Shown here: piece by piece, positions 5,913 through 12,527 of the stretch | Position numbering within the stretch: the stretch's first letter is position 1 | How the letters are laid out: each line of letters opens with the position of its first letter | Assembly: GCA_021202325.1 (NCBI GenBank) | Contig: JAJQDF010000217.1 | Span: 1-14,675, forward strand | Source of the DNA: Clostridiales bacterium | GTDB taxonomy: Bacteria > Bacillota > Clostridia > Lachnospirales > Anaerotignaceae | Length of the DNA stretch: 14,675 nucleotides | Reading direction: 5' to 3' | The notes under the pieces: model-generated | Told to the model about the DNA's origin: nothing | The model's database searches: none | Seen by the model: only the letters and a program-made list of their open reading frames with translations | Made by a program: the position numbers and the translations under genes

Positions 5913-6608
5913 CGTTATTCTCCTCGTTGTCGGATTTTTTTCAATGGGCTCGTCAGGCTCCTTTATCTTAACACATACTGCAAGGCCGTCCCCTATGGGA
6001 ACAATGGCCGAAGTAAGCACATCTGTGTGGGAAATATCCCAAAGGAAATTCCTGAGCCTTTTATGGATTGTCCTCTGCCTTCTGGGAACGGAAAACCTTG
6101 TTTTTGCAATGTCTCCGCCCTGGAGGACGTCATCAACAAGCAGAAGGCCGCCAATGGACATAAGCCTTATGCAGTGCGGCAAAAAGGCAGAATACTGCCC
6201 CTTTGCCGCATCAAGAAATATAACATCGTAAGGGCCGGTAAGCGTCGGCAGAATGTCCGCCGCATCGCCCTCTAGTATTTTTATTTTATCCTCAAGTCCC
6301 ATTCGCTTTATGTTGACTCTGGCATCCTTAAGCATTACCTCGAAGCGGTCTATTGTAGTAACCGTTCCGCCGTCCTCCAAGTACCTTGTCATAAGCCCGG
6401 CCGAGAAACCAACGGCGGTTCCGACCTCCAATATATTTTTAGGCTTTTTCATGGTAAGAAGGACACTCAAAAGTCTGGCCGTCTCATGGGGTATTATCGG
6501 AACATCGGCTGCTCGGGATTCCTTTTCTATCTCGCCCAAAACCCCGTCATAATGGGGCTGGACAGTCCTGAGATAGGTATTTATATAATCATCTGTAACA
6601 TAGTTCAT
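4671..6608 (-). CDS. trmR: TrmR-TrhP in-frame fusion (5-methoxyuridine tRNA modification)
   Basis: One open frame of 645 codons joins two normally separate enzymes. Residues 1 to about 222 are TrmR (YrrM-like), an S-adenosylmethionine methyltransferase that turns 5-hydroxyuridine-34 into 5-methoxyuridine: motif EVGTAVGFSAG at 61-71, likely metal ligands D133 (FLDAAKGQY) and D159/D160 (LLVDD). Residues 233-645 are the peptidase-U32-family TrhP. The linker IEKNPTTRRIT is encoded by an A7 run (5935-5941) and by what looks like the ribosome-binding site of trhP. One extra A, or a -1 slip at A-AAA-AAT, would end TrmR after KKSDNEENNDEQ at a TAA (5904-5902) that overlaps the trhP start by 11 nt. 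The fusion may therefore be genuine, translationally mixed, or an indel artefact. The start ATG 6608 has an AGGAG site and lies 16 nt after the mltG stop. Confidence 0.8.
   Translation of the reverse strand: MNYVTDDYINTYLRTVQPHYDGVLGEIEKESRAADVPIIPHETARLLSVLLTMKKPKNILEVGTAVGFSAGLMTRYLEDGGTVTTIDRFEVMLKDARVNIKRMGLEDKIKILEGDAADILPTLTGPYDVIFLDAAKGQYSAFLPHCIRLMSIGGLLLVDDVLQGGDIAKTRFSVPRRQRTIHKRLRNFLWDISHTDVLTSAIVPIGDGLAVCVKIKEPDEPIEKNPTTRRITMSNNIKPELLAPAGDLEKLKIAVLYGADAVYIGGEAYGLRAKAKNFDLAAMKEGIDFAHSHGAKVYITANIFAHNSDFDGMADYFKAVDEMGADAVLVSDPGVYMTLREAAPNMEIHISTQANNTNYKTANFWYSMGAKRIVGARELSLKEIREMRNNIPEDMEIETFVHGAMCISYSGRCLLSNCLTGRDANKGACSHPCRWKYYLMEETRPGEYLPVEENERGTFIFNSKDLCMLSHIPELVNAGISSFKIEGRMKTPYYVGTVVKAYRQAIDDYFDDPEYYKSRIDYYMTEVSKASHRDYTTGFYFGKPGHDDQVYTNNSYIRDYDFIGMVMEDKDDTTGCAVVMQRNKFIVGDKIEVLPQKGDSAEMTVEQMWDEEGTPIDSAPHPEQIIRLKTDLPLKKYDMLRKAVN
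5934..5940 (-). other. Slippery heptamer A-AAA-AAT at the trmR/trhP junction
   Basis: In the reading frame the sequence is GAA AAA AAT, which fits the X-XXY-YYZ pattern for -1 frameshifting, within an A7 run (5935-5941). A -1 slip leads to TAA at 5904-5902, giving a TrmR of about 235 residues. A GAGGAG sequence lies downstream rather than upstream, and I see no clear stimulatory hairpin, so programmed use is uncertain. Confidence 0.4.
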
Positions 6609-6624
6609 AGTTTTCTCCTAAAGT

Positions 6625-7797
6625 TTACTCCGTAAAGGTAGCCTGATATTCCGCCTTTGCCGTCAGAAAATCCTCATAGTTGTCGGTGAATACATGCTCG
6701 CTTCCGCCCTGCTCCTTAAGAACATAGTAAAGATAGTTATGGCTTTCGGGCTGAACGGCGGCAATAAGCGATGCCTGTCCGGGGTTGCATATGGGGCCCT
6801 CGGGCAGTCCCTTATACATATAAGTGTTATAGGGCGAATCAACCTGCAAATCGGTGGTGGTGACTACTTCGTTTCGTGTGGAAAGCGCATATTGAACGGT
6901 AGAGTCAATCTGCAGAAGCATATCTATATTGAGTCTGTTGTATATTACTCCGGCAATTGTCGCCCTTTCCTCATCCAGCTTGGCTTCGCTCTCAACCATG
7001 GAAGCCACGGTTACAAGCTCATCGAGGGTATAGCCGGTAGAGGCAACATAGTCCTTTATCGACTCGTTATATATCTCCTCAAACCGGTTGAGCATCATAA
7101 CGATAATGTCGTGGGCAGTCTCGTCGCCGCTTAAGAAATAGGTATCCGGGAACAAATAGCCCTCAAGATAGTTGTCACGGACAGGGATACCCTCAAGGAA
7201 GTCATACTCAAATGTTCCTGTATTCATTTCTGTTATAAATTCCTCACTGGTTGCAATTCCCATTTCATCCACAAGCGCAGCTATCTGGCTTACGGTGTAG
7301 CCTTCGGGTATGGTTATCCTATTGGTAGTATCCGCCTGGGGCATAGTCTGCAGTACGGCTATTATCTGTTCGGCACTCATGCCGTCGGCCAAATAGAATG
7401 TGCCGTAGCAATATGTGCCGTCGGCGCCGCTCATTTTGCTCTTTAGCCTGAAATACAGCTCGCTGCTTATCAGGCCGTTATCCTTAAGGATTTCGGCAAT
7501 ATCCTTTGTAGATGCCCCCTGGGGAATCTCAACAAGGACGGCCGATTCCGCACTTATGTCTATTTCGGTTTCGGAGCTTATGCTTTCTCCCAAAAGATAG
7601 TTTTCAGCAAATTTTTTGCCTATGAAATAGGATATTCCAAGGACACCGACTATTACAAGTATGGCCACAAGCAGAACTATAAGTATTCTGCCGAGGCGGC
7701 TTCTTTTTCTGCGGCGTTTTTTGCCCTTTCGGTTTCTCGTATTGTTCGAACTTTTTGAACTGTTTGTTCTGTTCGTTCTGCGTTCTCTCTCACTCAA
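6625..7797 (-). CDS. mltG: Endolytic murein transglycosylase MltG (YceG/YrrL)
   Basis: A 390-residue membrane-anchored lytic transglycosylase that cleaves nascent peptidoglycan strands and helps set glycan length. The N terminus is strongly basic (residues 21-37, KGKKRRRKRSR), followed by one transmembrane helix (about 37-60) and the extracellular YceG domain. The likely catalytic glutamate is E269 in ASMVESEAK; IAGVIYNRL, LQIDSTVQYAL and KGLPEGPICNPG follow in family order. The start is TTG at 7797, supported by AGGGTGAT a few nt upstream. It lies 23 nt after larC and 16 nt before trmR, matching the yrrL-yrrM-yrrN/O order of Bacillus, so that tail of the operon is the conserved part and the lar genes are joined in front of it. 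Confidence 0.92.
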   Translation of the reverse strand: MSERERRTNRTNSSKSSNNTRNRKGKKRRRKRSRLGRILIVLLVAILVIVGVLGISYFIGKKFAENYLLGESISSETEIDISAESAVLVEIPQGASTKDIAEILKDNGLISSELYFRLKSKMSGADGTYCYGTFYLADGMSAEQIIAVLQTMPQADTTNRITIPEGYTVSQIAALVDEMGIATSEEFITEMNTGTFEYDFLEGIPVRDNYLEGYLFPDTYFLSGDETAHDIIVMMLNRFEEIYNESIKDYVASTGYTLDELVTVASMVESEAKLDEERATIAGVIYNRLNIDMLLQIDSTVQYALSTRNEVVTTTDLQVDSPYNTYMYKGLPEGPICNPGQASLIAAVQPESHNYLYYVLKEQGGSEHVFTDNYEDFLTAKAEYQATFTE

Positions 7798-7820
7798 AGT
7801 ATCACCCTATTCAAAATAGA

Positions 7821-9134
7821 TCATTTCATATTATAGATTTCACGAAGCGCCACATTGTTTTCGGCGGCAAGCTTTTTTGCCGACTCAAACTCGGGATAAA
7901 CGCACTCCCTGCCGTTTCTGTTTATCTTTTTTACGTCAAGTGTGCCATAAGAAGTCTCGATTGTTCCGGCTGTTCTGTCAAGGCAGGTTCTCTTTTCGCT
8001 TCTTCTGCGGATACCGATTGTTGTTGTTTCGGTAAATATAATGTCCTCAAGGCTTTCTCTGTTGGACTCATCACATATAACAGTCAGCTTATATGCCGGA
8101 CGGTTCTTCTTCATAAATATGGGCGCATAGAATACATCTCTGGCGCCGGCATCAAAGAGCCTGTCCATTGTGTAGCCCATTACTTCTCCCGTTGTGTCGT
8201 CTACGTTTGTTTCAAGTATAACTACCTCATCGCTCTTTGCTTCTTCCACAAGCTCGCCCATGGAAACTCTCAGAACATTGGGAATCTTTACATCCTTTCT
8301 GCCTGCGCCGTAGCCAATCTTTTCAACATTCATGGCAGGCATTTCTCCGTAGCTTTCCGCAAGCTCGGCAATTATGGCCGCTCCGGTGGGAGTAACAAGC
8401 TCTGTATCAATGTCAATCTGTCTTGAGATAACATTTGATGCGGCAAAAATCTGTGCTGTGGCCGGTACGGGAACGGGTATCTGTCCATGCTGGCACATAA
8501 TGAAGCCGTGGCCGTCATTTACTACGGAAGCAAATATTCTGTCGGGCTTAAGCATATCAATGCAAATGGCTGTGCCGATAATATCAACGATTGAGTCGAT
8601 TGCTCCGACCTCGTGGAAATGCACCTTATCAAGGGTTTCGTTATGAACCTTTGATTCAGCCTGGGCAACACGCATGAATATTCTCTTAGCTAAATCCTTG
8701 GCATTGTCGTTTATTTCACTTCTGTCGATTATGCCGAAAACATCGCCGAGGTTTCTATGCTCGTGATGGTGGTGATGGTGATGTTCATGTTCATGATCGT
8801 GCTCATGTTCATGGTCATGCTCGTAGTCATGCTCGTGGTCGTGGTCATGTTCATGATCGTGCTCATGGCAGTGGTCATGGTCATGATGATGGTCGTGGTC
8901 ATGCTCTATGGGCTGGCCGTCTGCATCATAGCCTTCAACATTTATAACAACATCAACCTTATTGGCGCCGATTCCGTTTTTAACGGCTCTGCCGAAAACA
9001 ATGTCATAGCCTTCTACATTGAGCTTAGAAAGCTCCTCTACAAATTTTTCCTTGTCTATTCCTAAGTCGAGCAATGCTCCGAGTGTCATGTCTCCGCTAA
9101 TTCCTGCACTGCAGTCAAAATATAATGTTTTCAT
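7821..9134 (-). CDS. larC: Nickel insertase LarC for the nickel-pincer nucleotide cofactor
   Basis: A 437-residue, full-length LarC in a single frame. LarC uses CTP to insert nickel into pyridinium-3,5-bisthiocarboxylic acid mononucleotide, the last step of the LarA cofactor. The N-terminal signature FDCSAGISGDMTLGALLDLG (residues 6-25) and the C-terminal domain with ETNVDDTTGEVMGY are clear. Residues 78-126 are an extreme metal-binding-like tract with 28 histidines alternating with Asp and Glu, including seven histidines in a row near its end. In Lactobacillus plantarum, larC is split into larC1 and larC2 and needs a ribosomal frameshift; here the frame is continuous. Its ATG overlaps the larB stop by 4 nt (9131-9134), indicating translational coupling. 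Confidence 0.93.
   Translation of the reverse strand: MKTLYFDCSAGISGDMTLGALLDLGIDKEKFVEELSKLNVEGYDIVFGRAVKNGIGANKVDVVINVEGYDADGQPIEHDHDHHHDHDHCHEHDHEHDHDHEHDYEHDHEHEHDHEHEHHHHHHHEHRNLGDVFGIIDRSEINDNAKDLAKRIFMRVAQAESKVHNETLDKVHFHEVGAIDSIVDIIGTAICIDMLKPDRIFASVVNDGHGFIMCQHGQIPVPVPATAQIFAASNVISRQIDIDTELVTPTGAAIIAELAESYGEMPAMNVEKIGYGAGRKDVKIPNVLRVSMGELVEEAKSDEVVILETNVDDTTGEVMGYTMDRLFDAGARDVFYAPIFMKKNRPAYKLTVICDESNRESLEDIIFTETTTIGIRRRSEKRTCLDRTAGTIETSYGTLDVKKINRNGRECVYPEFESAKKLAAENNVALREIYNMK
8762..8908 (-). repeat. Degenerate CATGAN hexamer repeats encoding the LarC His tract
   Basis: On the coding strand the region is a run of imperfect hexamers alternating CAT/CAC with GAC/GAT/GAG/GAA. The mix of synonymous codons shows it is not a fresh perfect microsatellite, but such repeats can gain or lose units in frame. 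The opposite strand reads as a Met/Val-rich frame, which is only a shadow. Confidence 0.75.
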
Positions 9135-9886
9135 CTTTTCGATTCTCCCAGTTTATTTATACTATTTGCGGTATATCCCGCACCAAATCCATTATCAATA
9201 TTTACTACAACTACCCCGCTGGCACAGCTGTTGAGCATACACAGCAGAGATGAAAGTCCTTTGAAGTTAGCGCCGTAGCCAACCGATGTGGGCACAGCTA
9301 TAACGGGCTTGTCCGTCAGTCCGCCGATGACGCTGGCAAGAGCTCCCTCCATGCCGGCAACGGCAATAATAACGTCTGCGGCCTCTACTCTGTCGATTCT
9401 TGAAAGGAGTCTGTGAAGTCCGGCAACTCCTACGTCATAGAGCCTGTCCACTTTGTTGCCCAAAAATTCAGCCGTAACTGCCGCTTCCTCTGCCACCGGT
9501 ATGTCGCTTGTTCCGCCGGTTGCAACGAGTATTATTCCGCCGGTTTTTTCAAGGGGCGCCCTCTCCACAACGAGGGTTCTTGCGTGCTTATTATATACAC
9601 AATCGGGTATTTCCTTTGATATGTACTCATATTTTTCAGGGCTAACCCTTGTGGCAAGTATATTTTCCGTTCCGTTTTCAAGCATATTTTTCATTATGCC
9701 AAGGGTTTGCTCCCTTGTCTTTCCCTCTGCGTAAATTACCTCGGGGCAGCCGTTTCTCATCTGTCTTTGATGGTCAACAACAGCATATCCCAAATCCTTT
9801 GTAGGAGAAAGCTTAAGCATATCAGCCGCTTCATCAACGGAAATTTCGTTATTTTGAAGCTTTGTAAGTATTTCCTTAGTATTCAT
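9131..9886 (-). CDS. larB: Pyridinium-3,5-biscarboxylic acid mononucleotide synthase LarB
   Basis: A 251-residue LarB, the first enzyme of nickel-pincer nucleotide synthesis: it carboxylates nicotinic acid adenine dinucleotide and releases AMP. The C-terminal half is PurE-like, with GGIILVATGGTSDIPVAEEA, GVAGLHRLL, VAGMEGALASVIGGL and VPTSVGYGA. C221 in LNSCASGVVVVNIDNGFGA is at the place of the catalytic cysteine known from L. plantarum LarB. The N-terminal region has the usual helical start (MNTKEILTKLQNNEISVDEA). AGGAGG precedes the ATG. It follows the stalk-domain gene by 20 nt and overlaps larC by 4 nt. Confidence 0.94.
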   Translation of the reverse strand: MNTKEILTKLQNNEISVDEAADMLKLSPTKDLGYAVVDHQRQMRNGCPEVIYAEGKTREQTLGIMKNMLENGTENILATRVSPEKYEYISKEIPDCVYNKHARTLVVERAPLEKTGGIILVATGGTSDIPVAEEAAVTAEFLGNKVDRLYDVGVAGLHRLLSRIDRVEAADVIIAVAGMEGALASVIGGLTDKPVIAVPTSVGYGANFKGLSSLLCMLNSCASGVVVVNIDNGFGAGYTANSINKLGESKR

Positions 9887-9906
9887 TACTATCCTCCTAA
9901 AAGCAA

Positions 9907-10803
9907 TTATCCTGCAAATGACAGCGCTCCATCCGAAAGAGGAACAAACTCATTTATTGTCATGGCAAGTCCATTATAAAAAGTATAGACCTCTCCGGTA
10001 TATTTATCAGCCCAGAACTCAAACACAGCCGGCATAACATAATATCTGTCGTTTTCACGTGTAATTTCAAGATTTGTTATTGCCTCTCTCAAGCCTTCCT
10101 CATCATTCCATACAAAATCTTCGGGAAGCTCACTTAAAGGCTCAAATTCGCCGTATTTATTTTCATAAGCCTCGATAAGCTTTTCTCTGACAATCTCAAT
10201 GCACTCATCCTTAGAAAGTGCAGAAACATCCTCATCATATCGGCTTATCATAACCTGCGGTATTCTTGGAATTATGTATGCTCCGCTTAAATCTGCACCG
10301 TCTGAATATTCCACTTCGGCACCCAGTGCCTCCGAAACAAACCGAATCGGAACATATGCAGTATCGTTTATTATGGCCGGTGCGGCATCCATATATGAAA
10401 CGCTTCCGTTAATATCAATAACGTTTTCATCCATATACAGATTGATTGTATTGCCGTTTTCAGTAATCACAATCTTACTTTCATCGCCGTTCCATTCGAC
10501 ATCTGCTCCGAAATATTCAGCTATAAGTCTTACCGGCACCAAAGCTCTGTCGTTTGATATAACCAAGTCAGAATTTTTTATCAATGAGCCATTTAAGAAA
10601 AGTGCTGTATAATCATCATCTATGCTTTCCTCTGCTCCGTCTGCATAGTAAATTGTTCCGGCGTCAGCTCCGCTGTCTTTGGCCGGAATTATGCTTATTC
10701 CGTCTAAATTCGTGCTGCTCACGGCCGCATCCGCAAAGGCCGGCATAGTTAAAGCAATACTCAGTGTCAATGCAAAAAAACCTGTTTTCATAAATCTCTT
10801 CAT
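9907..10803 (-). CDS. Secreted protein with copper-amine-oxidase-like stalk domain
   Basis: A 298-residue exported protein. A signal peptide spans about residues 1-24 (MKRFMKTGFFALTLSIALTM then PAFA). Residues 65-170 carry two copies of the stalk motif of the copper amine oxidase N-terminal-like domain: RALVPVRLIAEYFGADVEW (86-104) and TAYVPIRFVSEALGAEVEY (148-166). Despite the name, such domains are not oxidases; they occur in many Firmicute surface proteins. Residues 190-298 form an acidic C-terminal part with the segment YYVMPAVFEFWADKYTGEVYTFYNG, perhaps PepSY-like but not assigned. The protein lacks an LPXTG motif and a membrane anchor, so it is probably secreted or held non-covalently. 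It has its own AGGAGG site and sits 11 nt after larE and 20 nt before larB, inside the lar operon. Function unknown; a role in nickel or cell-wall handling is inference only. Confidence 0.85.
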   Translation of the reverse strand: MKRFMKTGFFALTLSIALTMPAFADAAVSSTNLDGISIIPAKDSGADAGTIYYADGAEESIDDDYTALFLNGSLIKNSDLVISNDRALVPVRLIAEYFGADVEWNGDESKIVITENGNTINLYMDENVIDINGSVSYMDAAPAIINDTAYVPIRFVSEALGAEVEYSDGADLSGAYIIPRIPQVMISRYDEDVSALSKDECIEIVREKLIEAYENKYGEFEPLSELPEDFVWNDEEGLREAITNLEITRENDRYYVMPAVFEFWADKYTGEVYTFYNGLAMTINEFVPLSDGALSFAG

Positions 10804-10814
10804 AATTTTTCCTC

Positions 10815-11600
10815 CTAATCCATGCTTCCGCTTCTGAAACCTTCCAAATCCAGTGTAACATATCGAAATCCGCAGCCCTTGATTCTTTCAATGAGCGCCT
10901 TATCCGCGATAAATTTCTCGAACCTATCCTTTGGTATCTCTATTCTGGCTATATCGCCGTGGAGTCTAACTCTTCCGCTGGGTATTCCCTTCTTGGCAAT
11001 CTCCAGCTCGGCGGCCTCGACCATGGCAAACATTTCCTCTGTAAGCTCCGTATCATAGGGAAATCTGGTGGCAAGGCATGAGTTTGAAGCCTTATCCCAT
11101 GTTTCAAGTCCAAGCTCCTTGGCGGCCGCCCTTATGTCGGCCTTTGTCATACCGCTTTCATAGAGGGGGCTTACGATTCCAAGCTCTTTTGCGGCGGCCG
11201 CTCCCGGACGGAAAACCTTACCATCGTCGGCATTCTTTCCGTCGGCCACTGTGTCAAAGCCCAGCTCCTTGGCCTTTTCTATGATTCCTCCCATGATGTT
11301 TTTCTTGCAGTAATAGCACCTTTTTCTGTCACTAAACTTAAATTCTTTGACAGAAAAGGCGTCTGTCTTAACAATATAATATTTAATCCCTGCCTTCTTG
11401 GCAAGACGTTCAGCATCCTCTAAGTCCTTTCGTGAAAGCATTATGCCGTCTCCGATGACAGCTATAGCATTGTCTTTCAGGACATCATAAGCCACGTTCA
11501 TTATCAGGTCGGAATCCACTCCGCCGGAATATGCAACGCAAAGCTTATCAAAGCCGGAGATATATTCTCTCAGCTTTTCCAGTTTTTCTGATTTTTCCAC
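10815..11600 (-). CDS. larE: ATP-dependent sulfur transferase LarE (three-cysteine type)
   Basis: A 261-residue PP-loop enzyme that activates the carboxylates of the LarB product with ATP and replaces them with thiocarboxylates. The PP-loop SGGVDS begins at S25. C175 (NSCLATRFPY) corresponds to the sulfur-donor cysteine C176 of L. plantarum LarE. C95 and C98 (RCYYCKK) are also present; the L. plantarum enzyme lacks them, whereas LarE proteins with three such cysteines, as in Thermotoga maritima, bind a [4Fe-4S] cluster that can carry the sulfur. GTG 11600 is chosen because GGGAGGA lies 6 nt before it; the GTG at 11606 touches that site. First gene of the probable operon, with a TATAAT at 11653-11658 upstream. 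Confidence 0.92.
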   Translation of the reverse strand: MEKSEKLEKLREYISGFDKLCVAYSGGVDSDLIMNVAYDVLKDNAIAVIGDGIMLSRKDLEDAERLAKKAGIKYYIVKTDAFSVKEFKFSDRKRCYYCKKNIMGGIIEKAKELGFDTVADGKNADDGKVFRPGAAAAKELGIVSPLYESGMTKADIRAAAKELGLETWDKASNSCLATRFPYDTELTEEMFAMVEAAELEIAKKGIPSGRVRLHGDIARIEIPKDRFEKFIADKALIERIKGCGFRYVTLDLEGFRSGSMD

Positions 11601-11652
11601 ACGCACTCCTCCCTTATTTTAATCTATATAGAAAAAAATCCATACGGAGTAC

Positions 11653-11658
11653 ATTATA
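11653..11658 (-). promoter_or_regulatory. Candidate -10 element upstream of larE
   Basis: A perfect TATAAT on the minus strand in the AT-rich gap between dedA and larE. The hexamer 17 nt upstream (TTCCTT) is a poor -35, so the promoter, if real, is weak or needs an activator. No clear terminator separates dedA from larE, so read-through is possible too. Confidence 0.35.
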
Positions 11659-11700
11659 ATACATTTTTCTTTAAAAAGGAATAGAATATAACATTCATAA

Positions 11701-12306
11701 TTATTTTTTAAGTTTTTTCTTCGAAATTGCCAAAAGCACAACGCTTATTGTCCCAAGAAGTATGTAAAACAGCAGATGGCTGTTCCCTATGGCATCCCCG
11801 GCGCCCTTCCAATACTCGCCGAGAAAGTAGCCGGCGGAAATAAGCATTGTGTTCCACACAAAGGCACCGATGGCTGTATACAAAATGAATACTCCGGCAT
11901 TCATTCCTGCAAGACCGGCCGGTATGGATATGTATGTCCTGGCAATGGGGAAAACCCTCGCAATTAGAACCGACAACCTGCGGTATTTCAGGAAAACCCT
12001 TTCGGCGCTGTTTATTCCCTTTTCGATGGAGACAAACCTACGGCAGAGAGTTTTTTCTATGAATGTTTTGCCGAATCTGCCGAAGGAATAGCATGCAAGG
12101 CTTCCCGCAATTCCGCCTATTGTACTGACGACTATTGCTCCCGGCAGGCTGAGCCGTCCTCTATATACAAAATAACCTATAAAAGGTAGCAAAACCTCAC
12201 TGGAAACAGGAAAGCATCCATATTCCAGTGAGGTCGCAATAAATATTCCCCAATATCCAAAGGCATTGACCATTTCAGTCAGCGTATCTATTATCAGAAT
12301 ACCCAT
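11701..12306 (-). CDS. DedA-family integral membrane protein
   Basis: A polytopic DedA/SNARE-associated (VTT-domain) membrane protein, a family tied to lipid-carrier flipping, membrane homeostasis and proton-motive force. Visible signatures are GYWGIFIATSLEYGCFPVSS, EVLLPFIGYFV, the GSLACYSFGRFG segment and RVFPIARTYISIPAGLAGM, followed by two C-terminal helices and a lysine-rich end (KKKLKK). From ATG 12306 it has 201 residues, usual for the family. The frame stays open to a TTG at 12363 (220 residues). Both starts have GGAG-type sequences too close to the start codon, so the true start is uncertain. It lies 100 nt upstream of larE on the same strand, but a functional link is not evident. 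Confidence 0.85.
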   Translation of the reverse strand: MGILIIDTLTEMVNAFGYWGIFIATSLEYGCFPVSSEVLLPFIGYFVYRGRLSLPGAIVVSTIGGIAGSLACYSFGRFGKTFIEKTLCRRFVSIEKGINSAERVFLKYRRLSVLIARVFPIARTYISIPAGLAGMNAGVFILYTAIGAFVWNTMLISAGYFLGEYWKGAGDAIGNSHLLFYILLGTISVVLLAISKKKLKK

Positions 12307-12435
12307 CTCCAAAGCATATATTTTTAAGTCACTTGCTAAAAGTTCGATTGCTTCGCTCTCCAAGCTCCCGCAATCGATGCCGCAATTCGCATTTCAGCCT
12401 ATTGGCCTTACATGCTCATTTCGGTCAGGTTCTCT

Positions 12436-12480
12436 AATAGCCATGTTGTACTATGCAAGCATAGCACGATCACGGCTATT
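12436..12480. repeat. Long imperfect hairpin between the reductase gene and dedA
   Basis: AATAGCC (12436-12442) pairs with GGCTATT (12474-12480), and an inner stem GTACTATGC/GCATAGCAC pairs at 8 of 9 positions around an AA loop. It lies 47 nt after the stop of the minus-strand reductase gene. There is no T run on either side, so it is not a standard intrinsic terminator. It may end or protect the transcript, or be a palindromic repeat. The rest of 12364-12527 shows nothing recognisable. Confidence 0.55.
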
Positions 12481-12527
12481 GATAACTCTTTTATAATAAT
12501 CTTATGCTTCAAAGACAGCCTTAATTC

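Noticed and set aside
8757..9065. Plus-strand open frame rich in Met and Val opposite larC
   Set aside because: It is the antisense of the histidine-repeat codons of larC and has no ribosome-binding site or domain of its own.
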